Of a DNA stretch of 64,000 nucleotides, positions 37,038 through 49,542 are shown piece by piece. Below the pieces are notes generated by a model. That model was not told where the DNA came from, did no database searches, and was given only the letters and a program-made list of their open reading frames with translations. The position numbers and the translations under genes are program-made. How positions within the stretch are numbered: position 1 is the first letter of the stretch; each line of letters opens with the position of its first letter. The stretch comes from Sthenelais limicola (Eukaryota > Annelida > Polychaeta > Phyllodocida > Sigalionidae): assembly GCA_942159475.1 (NCBI GenBank), contig OW804096.1, forward strand, positions 133,662,941-133,726,940, given 5' to 3'.

Positions 37038-37176
37038 ATATATGGTTTAGGGGGCTGAAGGGAATGTTACACATTCCTTACCTCTTGCCTTGTCAGAAAC
37101 TATCATACTCATAGGGTAACAATGACAAAGGCCAAAATGCAGGTGAGGACTGTACAATATGTATCTGCCCATCTCT

Positions 37177-37265
37177 CCAACTATCCATCTATCCATCCAT
37201 CTGTCTGTCTGTCCATCTAGGTATTTATCCATGTCTATATGCCCATCAATCCATCCATCCATCTA
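37177..37265 (+). repeat. CCAT/CTGT microsatellite
   Basis: Imperfect four-base repeats ATCCATCCATCTGTCTGTC and later CAATCCATCCATCC. Confidence 0.85.
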
Positions 37266-37432
37266 TCAATGTACTCATCAATCATCCAGTATAGATTTAT
37301 AGACTCAAGAACTTCTCATTAGAATAATGGATATTTTATACTGAATTACCTGTAGATGTAATCAGGAGAGGAGCACAGAAGGTTTAGAAATACTCTCCCT
37401 TTCATATTTGGAAATGTGAATCGCAGGCATAT

Positions 37433-37879
37433 GGGTAAAGTCGTTAGAATATGTGCACGTCGCCTTCACCAATCTTCTCAAATACCCAAAATTTAAAATG
37501 AAACTTAAGTTCAAAACTACAGTTCAACGTTACCCAACAGATGCAATCGACACAATAACAAACATATTCTGATATGTACCTAGAATTTATCATTCAGCAT
37601 ATGGGTCAGATTTTCAGAAAATGTACAATCGGCAGCTCTACACATTGAGGAAACTCTGCTAAATTAGGCTGAAAAATGATACAGAATATATCTTAGTACA
37701 TTTGGCATCGCATTGATTTAAAGTATTAGTTCTCTTATATTAAACTGCATTTTGAAGCTTATTTTTGTCTTAAATGTGGGTTATTTGAGAGGATTGATGA
37801 AGGCGAATTGTACATTTTCCGAAAATCTTGCCCATATATAATGCAACATAAAATTGTACATTTTCTGTCGATCTGATCC
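37433..37879 (-). mobile_element. Older F1 MITE (subfamily E) split by a younger copy
   Basis: Diverged left part 37433-37598 and right part 37838-37879 (ATTGTACATTTTCTGTCG..GATCC) together make one element with exact ATAT duplication. The copy at 37603-37833 sits inside it. Confidence 0.78.
37603..37833 (+). mobile_element. F1 MITE, subfamily B, nested in an older F1
   Basis: Exact ATAT duplication. Inserted in opposite orientation into the element at 37433-37879. Confidence 0.88.
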
Positions 37880-38081
37880 ATATCCATATACTAAAGTTAG
37901 ATGTCAGTTTTGATTGAGTGATCATTAACAAATTGATGTTAGGTTAGATGGATATATATATATAATGTATCAGTATTTTTGTTATATTCTATATCATGTT
38001 TTCAAAATCTTATTCCCTATCATCGTCTCTCACCTTTTTCTTCCTAGAACCCCTTCTCCCCTCCCCATCTCCTTCAAGTTA

Positions 38082-38426
38082 GGCCAAAAAAAAATAGGTG
38101 TGTTTCCGATTTACCCCCCCTACCTAGAAAAACCTTACCCTACCTAAAAATGTTTTTACCAAACCTGATTTTTTCACCATCATATCTTGTTTTTTTGGAT
38201 TTTTTGACAAAAAAAGCTTATAAAAGCAGGAAAACGGGTTTTCCTAACCCTAAACGGTCAAAAAGCACATTTTCCATGTTCAAAACAACTATCGTTATGA
38301 AAAAGTCATTTTTCTCAGTTCCTGGGAGGTGGTTTCCAAACAAAAAAAAATAACAAAAAAAAAATCACCACCCCCCTACCTAGTTTTCAGCCAGATAAAT
38401 CGGAAACGCACCTATTTTTTTTGGCC
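38082..38426 (+). mobile_element. F3 Harbinger-like MITE, TTA duplication
   Basis: GGCCAAAAAAAAATAGGTGT to CACCTATTTTTTTTGGCC with exact TTA flanks. About 30-bp terminal repeats. Confidence 0.87.
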
Positions 38427-38605
38427 TTACCAGGGTATGAACTAAAGCTATCCCCGTGAAGCAGGTCTGGCTAGGAAACCATTCACACTAGGATTCGGAC
38501 AAAGAATTAAGGGGATTTAAGAAAGCGGTCAAGCGGGTTAAAATGATGGCAGGGACATCTAGCTAACCTGGAAATCATGGGTTTGCATGACACCTCTCAC
38601 CACGA

Positions 38606-38840
38606 AAGGAAGAATTTCAGAAAATGTACAATTCACCTTCACCAATTGTCTCAAATAACCCACAGTTAAGACAAAAATCAGGTTCAAAATACTGTTCAAC
38701 ATAACCAAACAGACTGTTTGAATCAAGGCAATACCAAATATACCCATATATACCTAGTGTTGATGATTTTTTAGTCCAATTTAGCAGAATTTACAAAAAA
38801 TGTTGATCTGCCAATTGTACATTTTCTGAAAATCTGACCC
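38606..38840 (-). mobile_element. F1 MITE, subfamily C, left terminus eroded
   Basis: The first ten bases are lost to change, but AATTTCAGAAAATGTACAA onward matches. The right end is intact. Confidence 0.82.
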
Positions 38841-38844
38841 ACAT

Positions 38845-39934
38845 GTTCCTTTCTGATAAAGATTATCATTTGGGTTAAGTTAAACATTTTGCGTTTTTAG
38901 GAGGGAGTTAATCGTGGATATATAATATATCTCATCGAAACATTTAAGCAATATTATTTTACCTTTGGGTACAATGGCTTTACTTTTGATAAAAAGATTT
39001 CTGGTCTGCATAGATTTGAACAGTATAGTGTTTAGATTTGCCTTGCGATATAACTTCTGTATTATCCACTTATTGTGGAATATTAGATTACTTTGCACAG
39101 ATTATATTTTATGTACTATTTTTTGATTAATTATGATTAATAGCCGGATTAAATTTAAGGAATGTAAATACACTTTATGTAATTTTGAGTAGTTTGGCTG
39201 AGAATATTATCTGTATGATAAAATGCAACTGTATAAACAAATAAAAAGAAAATCTGGCCAGTTATGGTTGTACAGACTGAAGTAATTGAGCTCGCCAATC
39301 ATAAAATAAAATCAGTTTCCTAGAAATGCCGTCTTGTGTAGGTTTTATTCAGTTCTCCTGACAACAGTATCCCCATGGTTATTTGTGAGGCAGATCTATA
39401 GGGTGTAAGGTGGCAGACCTTACACGGGAAATAACCAACCGACAAAACGAATAAGGTACCATTAGAAAACATAAGCTTAAGGTGGTTTATCTCTATTTTG
39501 CTGTCTTCCTCAATGCTCCTCTGAACTTATGTGCCTTTGGGGTCTCTTCTGGGAATGGATCGAGAGGGAGAACTAAAGGGAAAAGGTCTACATTCTTGAA
39601 AAAAGCCAAATTTCCTTATTGTAAAAAGTCAAGTGCTGTATTTTAATTGTCTTTAAAAGAAAATCGGTTCATTTTATTTCATAATTCAGACGCCTCCTCA
39701 TCCATATCTAAATTGTTGAAAAAATTGTTGAAAAAATATAAATCAGTCGTTTATTTTTAACAACTCTTCAGGTTCATTTTGTGATTTTGTTTGGGGTATT
39801 TTTGTAATTTGTTATACCACTACCGTTTCTGTCAACCTTATTTCATTGTATCGTAATTAATATACAGGGGCTATTACATTGGAGTATATCTCTATAGATG
39901 CAGTGATATTGATCAGGTCGTCAGTATATATTCA
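38845..39934. other. No gene seen
   Basis: AT-rich. One 9-bp-arm hairpin (GTGTAAGGT/ACCTTACAC) near 39399. Confidence 0.45.
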
Positions 39935-40060
39935 GGGGGCCGTTGCATAAGATTTTCATTCCTATACAGTAGAAATTTCCTACCGAAGCAAAGGAACCTT
40001 ATCAAGGAAGGAGCTATAGGCAATTGGTTTGCTTTAAAAAGAGTTCTGTGCACTTCTCCG
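39935..40060. repeat. F8 partial copy
   Basis: GGGGGCCGTTGCATAAG then ATACAGTAGAAATTTCCTAC. No matching right end found. Confidence 0.5.
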
Positions 40061-40654
40061 TGAATTCTTTTTTTTCAAAAATAATTTTATTGACTGAATT
40101 TTCACATGTTGTGATATCTCTCATATCGTCATAAAAAATACATATCAAAATTTGTCCCCTGACTGTGAAAATATACAAAACCGCATTAGAACATATTCAA
40201 TGAGATCAAGATTTCAAATGTAGGTTTAATCAAAATTAAGAAAAATGGGTTAAATATATTATCAATCATTTGCTAAATGGATAAATTCGTATCAGACTAT
40301 ATCTATAGCCTTATTTGATGCATAATTCATTTACACACTTTTAGAGATCTTATTTCCTGTTACAGACATCGTTAAATACAAATTCTGTTGGCCTGCCTCA
40401 ACTGCCCCAGAGCACAGAACTATACCACAGGACATTAGCATGTGAACTATACACACTCAGGTCTACTTGCTTCTACCAATTTTGAATGTAAGGATACCAT
40501 AGGAAAAACAAATATTTGCTGAAAACTAGGGTATGGAAACCATTTTTTGTTAGGACACCACCTTTCTGGAACTGAAAGAAATGTTTATTAAATGTTGGTA
40601 ACGATGGTTGTTTTAAACAATAGAGATGTTCCTATTGCTTTTCCTTGCCTTAAT

Positions 40655-40889
40655 GGGTCAGATTTTCAGAAAATGTACAATTCACCTTCACCAATTCTCT
40701 CAAATAACCCAAATTTAAGACAAAAAACAGTTTCAAAATATTGTTCAACATAACCAAGCAGACTGTTTGAATCAAGGCAATACCAAATATACCCATATAT
40801 ACATAATGTTGATAATTTTTCAGTCCAATTTAGCAAAATTTACAAAATATGTTGATCTGCCAATTGTACATTTTCTAAAAATCTGACCC
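40655..40889 (-). mobile_element. F1 MITE, subfamily C, nested in an F3 element
   Basis: Full length. Flanks TAAT/ATAT. F3 sequence continues on both sides. Confidence 0.86.
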
Positions 40890-41066
40890 ATATGTCTTTC
40901 ATGTTCTTAGAATTGTACAAGCCAAGATGGCAGGCAACTGAATAAAGTCGTTTGCAAAAACAAAAAAAAGCAATAGAGATGTACTTTTTAAGGGTTTTCT
41001 GGTTAGAAAGACTATGTTCATGCCTTAATTATTTTTTTGTTAAAAATTAAGAAGTCAGGCAAGATA

Positions 41067-41098
41067 AAAAGTTATTTAGGTATACCTAAATAACTTTT
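41067..41098. repeat. 32-bp perfect palindrome
   Basis: Centred on GGTATACC, arms AAAAGTTATTTAGGTA. Lies in the right part of an F3 relic. Confidence 0.9.
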
Positions 41099-41449
41099 AG
41101 GGTAAGGTTTTTCTAGATAGAATAGGAATAAATAGGAATTAAACTCGCCGATTTCTTTTGGCCTTAACAAGGTCACTCAGTGCCTACTGTAGCCGTGACT
41201 ATTAGTTATAATTATATATTACCTGCTTTTATGTTCCATTACAGGAGAGGTTATAGGTCGGAATGGAGCAATGCATGTACTCACCAGCTTCATAAATTAA
41301 TATATGGCCGTGAACATGAATCACTTGTGTTCATGTTTTGTCGGAGCACCAAAGATAAAAAGTCTCTTCAGGATGAGCAACGAGAGTTCCTTCCACTCTC
41401 GTTGGGACGAGAGATTGATTGGAAACCAAGCAGAGGGTAGAAGGCAATA

Positions 41450-41495
41450 TAAAACTGTATTTTTGTCTTAATATTTGGTTATTTGAGAGGATTGG
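41450..41495 (+). repeat. F1 internal scrap
   Basis: TTTTTGTCTTAATATTTGG and TTATTTGAGAGGATTGG match the F1 interior. No terminal repeat follows. Confidence 0.6.
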
Positions 41496-41770
41496 AGTGG
41501 GTCTATGCTAAGAGTGAGTGGCCTTTCATGATAGAGCTGTCATTAACCGTCATTACCGCACGAGCCGGACAGCAGCCATTTCCAGGAAGACAGAAAGGTC
41601 AGATCATGTCACTTGTGTGGGAGGAGGGGGAGAGGAAGGGTCAATGTCATGTTGGTCCTGGATCTAATAGCCTTAGATTACATATACATGCTGTCATCTG
41701 AGAGGGAATGAGGGTGGTCCTGGCTCTATAGATACCCAGTGAACACTAACGCATTTTTTTCTTAAATAAA

Positions 41771-41802
41771 TTGCGCGAAAATCGGCCGCGATTTTCGCGC
41801 AA
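41771..41802. repeat. CG-rich hairpin
   Basis: TTGCGCGAAAATCG and its inverse around GCCG, at the start of an unusually CG-rich patch (to about 41905). Confidence 0.85.
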
Positions 41803-41905
41803 CAGAACAGCGTCAGATGTTACTCCATGGAGCGCGAAATTGTACCGCGCGTGACGCGGTGCGGTGACGCGCGATATGCGCCGTCGTTATTGCAGGTTAT
41901 TTCGC

Positions 41906-43560
41906 GGTGGTAGGGTCCTGTTCAAGGGGGGGACGGGGATGGTGTTACTATGGTTCATAATTTTAGGGGGGCGGCGGGGTGAAAACGGAAAATATTTTCT
42001 TTAATTATGGTTCGTTTATATCCAATATTAGATTGCAATGCATGAATGCTGTATGAAAAAAGTTATTGTTAGCAGAATTAAAGCAAGAGAAGACAAGACA
42101 GTGGTAACATTATATACAGTCCATTCATTTATTATTCTTTTCAAACTCCAATCACATGTATACATGGTATATGTAATATCACATAACACTTCCATTGACA
42201 TTTTTGGGGACGATATATATATAGACAGGCTCATTTTATTATACTTTCTGCATAGGGAAATGCCAAGATTTAGATGAAATTAACAGTAGCATTGGAATTA
42301 GTTTTAGATCCATTTTTGATAGGATTATACACTCAATTCGAACAACCTGGAAACACATATACATACTATACATCTAGGGGTATCTCAGGTTATAATAGAA
42401 TAATAATAACAATGGCAAGAGTTCTAAGTCGTTCATATGCATTAATATAAAACTTCATTTTTTAATGAAAATTAGTTTACATGTGAACCATGATATCTGT
42501 CTTTTGGCTTGATGGAAGACCTCTATGGAGAAGCATGAAATAACAGCTTTAATTGTGTCGCAACCAGCTCATCAGATAATATACATCACGCTCAGATCAT
42601 GGATCATATAAAGTAGAATGTCTTAAGTTTTTGACCGATGTTAAATGAGAGTGCAACTTTAAATGGGATCAAGTTATTGTACCAATCATGTGTGAGTGTT
42701 CTAAGAGATATATCGCAGGTTGATTATTGTAATGTGGTACTTATTATATGCACAACTTTCGAAATTCTTTCTTTACTTCCTGGTTTTGTAAATTTTGATT
42801 TAAACCATAAACATAGTAAAACATAGTAAATACACTCAACCAAAGGTCAATGACTGGAATACAAGAGAATTCATCTAATCAATATAATAGTTCATACAGA
42901 GCGCATTACAGTGATCATCATTATTACTGTTATACAGCAAAATACAATAAAAATCCACCATGAGACTTCATATCCAGATCGTCAGGCTCGTTTTACATCG
43001 CATAAGCTAGATTTAAAACAATAAGAGGCTATAATTAATCTGTAATAATTAATTTTCAATGAACCAGCTGACTTCTACGTTGTAAGAATTCAAATTATTA
43101 ACAATCCGTTCTCAAGCACCTCCATGTCCGACCATTTTCTGGCCTTCATCTAGCTTAAGAATATCCGCCATGGACAAGGCAATCGTGTTAACATTGAAGT
43201 CTATGAGGAAACATTTAGACATTGAATATTATCGCAAATAAACAATCTGAGATTCATTCATGACCAACAACAGTTGAATCGTGACACCATATGTACTGCT
43301 TTTGAACCCAATATAACCTACATTTCCCAATAATATGTATCGCTGTTTGAAATAAGGCTTCAGAATTCATACTAGATATATATCTTTGAACCATTTTTGG
43401 TTCTCAGAATGACAGAAATCACATTGCGTTGCACTATATTATCTGATATAATCATGTTTTTAATATACAGTTCCATTTGCATTTTGCACCAATAGTATAA
43501 GTTTTAGAAGGACAACCCTCTTCATCCTCATTACAGCGAAATATTCTTCCTAGGGACATG
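41906..43560. other. No supported gene
   Basis: 42638-42826 contains QVDYCN, faintly like a LINE reverse transcriptase, too short to call. Confidence 0.35.
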
Positions 43561-43574
43561 GTCATGATCATAGA

Positions 43575-46500
43575 CTACTGCAAACTGTTGTCGATTCTGG
43601 CATTCCTGGCCTGCTTGGCCCAGTAGTTTAACTTGGATCCAGCAGCCTGCAGTTGTTGCAAATAGCAATGGGTATCACTGAATCAATGTCCTTCTTTTCA
43701 TTTGGCCTGGTGGTCTTGACAGCCTCTGTAATATGACAAAAGAGGGAAAATGTTACCAAATTGAATATTTTCTGCACTAATTGTTACATATATCGTATAA
43801 TCATTTAAAACAAATATTCTTAATATTAATTTGATAATCATTCAACTTGTCACTTAAGCTAGGCAAGCTAATGACAGCGTTAGCTTGCCTGCCAGAATTT
43901 CTGTTTAACCAGACAAATGGCAAAATTACTTTAGACCAATAATTCATAGTTTCTGGGGAAAAACGTACTCCCTGAATATAATGTCTAACTGACATACTGA
44001 TAGGTATGAAGACTAGAGAAGTCGTAATCTATGATTCTGTAGTTTATTGATGAATTAAGTAATGAACAAGGATATATGTGAACCTTATACTGTTGCATGT
44101 GAGCAATGTACATGCAACATCTGGAATGTTCTAGTCGGATCTAGATCTATTATGTGGATCATTCTAGAGGGAAGGATCCATGTGATAGATGACGCAATGT
44201 GAGTGTTCTAGATCCCTGATGTAATGTACCTGAAGGTTCTCGATCATGATAGAAGTAATGGTCAACATAAGGTTGTCATGATATGTATGTTTAAAGAAAT
44301 AATTAAAAACATTACCATTATTATTACAATCATTCGTTATTCATATTTATAATCATACTAATTAAAATTATGCCTTGTTATGTAATCATACCGTATACTT
44401 CAGTATTCACGGCATCAGAAAATATACAACAGTGTGCAACATAACCCAGACACCAACGCCCAGGTCTCCACAGGATCTTTGTTGGTCTCTGAGATTGATA
44501 TTTGTCAGGGCCTGATGGTCTCCAATGAAATATCCAAATGATAAAATGTTTATTTCGATATTTTCGATTCTGAAAATCTTTGCAAAACAATTTTGAACTT
44601 GCATTACCTTCTTCGACAATTGAATGAAATCTCAACATTTTTATGGTATATTTATGATGACTAAAACTAATGTAGATGGCCTTTAAAATCAGTAGAATGC
44701 ACGCAAACAATACACTTTTTTAACACCTGTCTATAACCTGGACTCTTTTACTGGGTCTCCACTGTTACAATTTGGCAGAGACCGATGGTCTCTCATCTCC
44801 AAATTCAATATGTCGCACACTGTCAAATAGCCTGAATTGCAGACAAAAATGTTATTCAAAATACAATTCAATGTTACATATTCTAAATAGATATTTTTCA
44901 TCAACGCAATACCAAATCATATACTAAGATACACCTAATATGTATTTAATAAAGCCTGTAAACTAAATCTGTAATGCTAGCAATTGTACATGTGTTTGTT
45001 CATGTATTGTTTTTGTTTTACCTATCTTTTATTTTTTTAAAGGATTTAATGGGAAAAGAAGATTTATGGTTTATGTCAAAAGTTTAGTGTCAGTTCCTTC
45101 AATCGCAAAATAGACCTAAGAACCATGCATGAATAGGTACAACACTAGAAGTATATATGAGAGAAAATACAAAAGAAGTTTTAACATGAATGTCTAACAT
45201 GAATTCATATTCATGTTAGATATTCATGCTAAAACTTCTTTAAAACATGAATCGATTCACTTTGCATCGGCTTCACCCATTATAAGGTACCTGTATTTAT
45301 CTTTAGGGTACCATACTTTTAACTTTATTCTATGTGCATCCCCCCCCCCCCCACACTCCTACACCGCACAACCTTGCAGCAAAAGTTATGCTGAAATATG
45401 TAACAACTGTCAGTGTATCAGATAGAATTGTAGGGACTACCAGATTGCTATAAGGACTAGTGGTTTTTATACTCTGTGGGCAAGTGCATGATTTCAGTTA
45501 GTGGAGATCCCTGCTAGTAAAAATGGAGTTAAAGATAAAAATAAAAGTATAATCAGAACCCAAACAAAAAATCTACCAACTACACTTGCCCAATGGGCAA
45601 GTAGCAATCATGATTTAGTTATTCGACATCACTTTATTGTTGCCCAAATTCATTATGATTTAAATCACACTGATCTCTAACATATTGTTCACGATTCAAG
45701 TAAAAAAAAATCTTATGCCAGCCCTAATTTAGAGCCCATATTTATATTCGATTATATATCTTTTCTAACTTATGGCCACTAAAATTCATATATTAATTCC
45801 ATCGTTCTTCTTCTGACACATAACATTACACTGATAGTGAGACAGTCCTTACCTCTGTCATTGTGGCAAGTCTACAGTGTTGACTGTATTGAATGAACTA
45901 TCAGAATGCTGATGAAGAGACAGCTGTGTTCATGTGTCAAAACAACACGACTAAAATAAACTGGTTATTTTCAATAATCCTGTGGGTCAAATTACACTTT
46001 TCTGGAACAAAGTTGTCTGGGGGCGGGACAAAGGTTTCTGGCAGATTTCTGGGACAGTCCCAGATAATTCAGGACACTTAGCAGCTCTGTGTAGGAGACC
46101 ACAAGCAGTATTCTTAGACTCCCCACAACCCCCACAATCTAGGAGTGAAATGGTACATTTTTCCGTTATTTTTATACTCACCATGATAGCCCAAGGGCTG
46201 TTTCGTGTGAAACCAGCACCAATTCGGTGACGGTTCAGTGTGGTTGATGATGACTTTCATTGATGTCTTTCACTTTATTGGGCCAACCCATCTAATAGCC
46301 ATTCTTTGCCTCATTCTATTTCCAGTCGGGTACATTTTGTCTGCCATTCTGGAAAGAATTTATGCCATATGTTCAGTTTACTGGTCATCACATCAATATT
46401 AATCTACCATATCTACCTAGCGACAATTATTGAATCTATTATCTCTACTCTCTAAAACCATTATTACCACTAGATTAGGCTGCAAGAGAGAGAGAGGGAA

Positions 46501-49500
46501 AGGGAGAGAGAGAGAGGGGGGAGTGGGAGAGAGGGACAGAGAGAGGGGGTGGGAGAGCGAGAGAGGGTGGGGGGAGGGAGAGTGGGAGAGAGAGACACAG
46601 GAAGATCAAAAGAGACCACAAAACCTCTTGCAAGTGCTATTCTCAGTCCTTTCCCCCCAAATGTCCCGTGATGTATTCCTACGCCAACATGATATATCCT
46701 ATGTAACATAGGGGGTGGGGAGAGGGAGGGAGGGAGGGTGAGTAGGAGAGGGAGGGTGAGAGGGAGAGGGAGGGTGGGATGGAGAGAGGGACAGGGAGGG
46801 TGGGAGGGACGGGGAGCAGGAGGGGGAGAGGTAGATGGAGGGGGAGAGGTAGATGGAGGAGGAGAGGTAGATGGAGGGTGTAAGGGAAAGGGAGGGTGAG
46901 CAGGAGGGGGAGAGGGAGGCTCAGGGGAGGGAGAGCGAGAGGGAGAGGGAGCAGAAGAGGGAGGATGGGCGGATGAGTGAGGGTGAGCGGGAGGGTGAAA
47001 GTATGAGAGGGAAGGTGAGAGGGAGAGATAGGGTGGGAAAAACCTTTGTTTTTATACATTTAAAGGTTAGCCAACCAGTTTTTTAATTGTATTTTGGTAC
47101 TCAATAATACGGACCAGTGCACCCACAGTGGTCCACCCCACTCTCTACTCACCAATGTCGGTGGGTGAGTGCCCGTGTTCCACCCTAGTATCCTACTAGG
47201 AATAATTCAGAGAAAATCTCGATATGAAATATTTGGCATCATTTGCAATGTGTTCTGACTTCTGCGGGAGGGAGAGGGAGGGAGAGGGATAGAGAGGCGG
47301 AGAGGGTGGTGGGAGAGAGGATAATAATATCCAGTCAGATGACCTTACTTGTAAATCGTATATCTGATGAATTCAGTAATAAGTTGGACTTAAGAGATAC
47401 GGTATGTAAACTAAGAAGATGGCTGCAAAGTTTACTTCAATAACTCCACATGTTTACCTTCAAGTTCAATGGGGAAAAGCAAACCGCATTTATCCATTCA
47501 TCCAAGGCTGGCTCTCGCTCTGAAATATAAATAGATAATTAGAGATACATCAATCCAACCTACACAAATTAAGGTTAATACATCATACATTTCTGATGCC
47601 ACAGTACAGACTGTAAAGTTACCCCAAATCATTTTATCATTGTATTTCAACACAAAATGATACACCTGTACCTGACATGGATCTTCGACATGGATCTTCG
47701 CATAATTAGGCTCACCATGAAGCTAAAGACATGTAATACAATTTCAAACGATATATCTATATTGATTATTAAAACAACTAGCTGCCCCCGTTTATCACTG
47801 GTCACTGGGTAGCCTAGACATCCCATGTTACCTCCCTCTTCCTTCCCCACCCTCCCCTGTTCATATCATACGTTTCAGCCCATGAACTAATTTTTAACTA
47901 TTTGCTATAGGAAACCCTTAATGAAATGTTTTTAGACTGTTGGACTGGGGAGCACGGGGAGCTGGCCAAAATGGCCAAGTATACATTGGAGGAAATTGTG
48001 GGTATCCTCTGCTCCTTTGCTCCTCTAACCCTATTCCATCCTGTTTGAATCGGTTCTCATAGAACTATTGTGAAGAAAGGATTTTTTTATTCCTTGAGAA
48101 ACTTACATTGGCTTTATCCTTGTATTGGTCTGCATCCAGTACAGGATGCCATAACATATTATTTTATTAATGATACTCCAAGGTTGATTGTTAATTATTC
48201 TAGTCTATATTTCTTTGACTGTATTTCTCTAAATATCAGATGTTACATGTAGGCTTTAAGCAAACAAAGTTATGTAGCAATAATGCCATGGGACATCTGG
48301 GAAGATCCGCTCTGAGCAGACAGGTCTCATCCCATTTCTCACAAATGTTCTAACAATGTACTGTTGAAGAGAAATTATTCATGTATTTTTATACTTTTGA
48401 CTTTCAATAAATAGTACTAGTATTCTTATATTGCCCCCCCCCCCCCCCGTAGTGACACCCCTGTCAGCTTGAGTTGGTGGAAGGTGGAGCCTAATATAAT
48501 ACTTCAGAACTTTAGCTCCTTCCATGGAAACGTTATGTCCAAATAAGGGCAATGCGTCATGATTCCAGAGATTAATTTCTGGCTGATCAACATGGCCATT
48601 TGCAAGGGTTTTACTCTGACTGCCAGAGGGAATGGTTCTAATTCCTCCTTAAAGCTCCTCTCAGAATGCACCGATTTGAATAAATCTTTTTGTTTAATTT
48701 AGACCCACATTTTCTCCAAATGTACCTGTATGTTTCAAGTCCCCCACATGCTTTAAAAAGTGCCGTTGCTAGGGGCAACTGAATTCAATACCCTCTACTG
48801 GTCTTTACAGTTGAACATTTGAGAAAGACAGATTCGTTGATTTTGTATCTAAAAGTAGGAATTTACAAATGCTTGAACGAATTCAAGCTTAAAATCATAT
48901 CTCACAATGTCAGAATAATATAGCTCTTTTTATAAGGTTATTACAAAGTAATTACAGAGAAAATACATACACTTTCATGTACCTCTCTCCCCTGACCGCC
49001 CCCCCCCCCCCCCCCCCTCTCCTGCTTGGAGATAAGACCCGCCTACTGGTGGCCGGGTGAAGGCAGAGGAGCGCAGCCATGCAGTCGCGGTGGCTAATAA
49101 CCTGATGGCCGCATACCATAGGCCTAGGCCTACTTCATATAGACTTCTGATATTAATATTATCATAGATCTCTTCCCTAGACTAGCGGAGGACCCCTATT
49201 ACTATGAGTGGCCACTTTGACTATAAACGAATGGTGGTCCTGATGTAATTCAAATGAATCTGATTGATAAAACAGTTTAATCTGTGTAGCGGCTGCTATG
49301 ACCAGTCCCCCAGCATGCTCCCATTGTTTGGATGCCGCCATATTGTTTATTGGATTGCATAATGTTGTGGGGTTTTAAAAAACGAAAGGCTAGCTTTCAT
49401 ACAAATCAATGAGTCTGGTAATCGCTCTCCTGTTACTGGAAATGGTTCATATAACAGTACTACTTACCTGGGTGGCATTTGGTGAGAAATTGTTTGAATC

Positions 49501-49542
49501 GCAGTCGATAATGAGAGCGCTGCCCGCTGAAATAACAATCAT
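43575..49542 (-). CDS. Candidate small three-exon gene, about 68 residues, function unknown
   Basis: Exon 49468-49542 begins ATG (in-frame TAG four codons upstream) and encodes MIVISAGSALIIDCDSN..., ending at a strong CAG|GTAAGT donor. Exon 47458-47517 (acceptor ATTTCAGAG, donor AAG|GTAAAC) encodes REPALDEWINAVCFSPLNLK; only this one of three frames is open. Exon 43575-43646 (acceptor TTTGCAACAACTGCAG) encodes AAGSKLNYWAKQARNARIDN... and stops at TAG. All joins are phase 0. An alternative acceptor at about 43726 gives a different ending (AVKTTRPNEKKDIDSV...), possibly through a tiny exon near 45855-45873. The individual exons look real; how they are linked is uncertain. Confidence 0.33.
44780..44998 (-). 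mobile_element. Highly diverged F1 MITE (E-like)
   Basis: The order CAAATAGCCTGAATTGCAGAC, TTCAAAATACAATTCAATG, CAACGCAATACCAAAT and GCAATTGTACA follows the family, but the termini are unrecognisable. Confidence 0.5.
45173..45241. repeat. ~70-bp foldback sequence
   Basis: AAAGAAGTTTTA-CATGAAT-TCTAACATGAAT mirrors ATTCATGTTAGA-ATTCATG-TAAAACTTCTTT. Confidence 0.85.
46484..46592 (+). repeat. GA-rich purine tract
   Basis: GAGAGAGAGGGAAAGGGAGA-type sequence. Both-strand open frames over it are low complexity. Confidence 0.9.
46711..47034 (+). repeat. GGGAGAGG purine tract with AGGTAGATGGAGG units
   Basis: Interrupted purine repeat, partly organised as GGGGAGAGGTAGATGGA units around 46824-46880. 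Confidence 0.9.
47266..47320 (+). repeat. GGGAGAGGGA purine tract
   Basis: Short third member of the purine cluster. Confidence 0.85.
48433..48449 (+). repeat. Poly-C run
   Basis: Uninterrupted C run. Similar short runs lie at 23401, 45341 and 49000. Confidence 0.9.

Larger units (their letters stand above)
40502..41163 (-). mobile_element. F3 Harbinger-like MITE interrupted by F1
   Basis: Left part 40502-40650 (GCTGAAAACTAGGGTATGG, ACACCACCTTTCTGGAACTG) and right part 40895-41163 (GGTAAGGTTTTTCTAG, TTTGGCC) are F3. An F1 element lies between them. Confidence 0.68.

Noticed and set aside
37082..37149. Minus-strand exon-like segment with AGAG|GTAAGG donor
   Set aside because: Next to a microsatellite, 68 bases, no partner exon.
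41234..41440. Open frame after a TTCCATTACAG acceptor
   Set aside because: Ends at a stop with no recognisable content and overlaps an F3/F1-rich region.
42638..42826. Frame with SQVDYCNVVL, recalling a reverse-transcriptase motif
   Set aside because: Too short, with no neighbouring motifs.
46430..47086. Several frames over GA-rich sequence
   Set aside because: Low-complexity translations on both strands of purine repeats.
48070..48252. Frame with SLRNLHWL, recalling the end of LINE reverse transcriptases
   Set aside because: Only a few residues fit and the rest does not follow the family.
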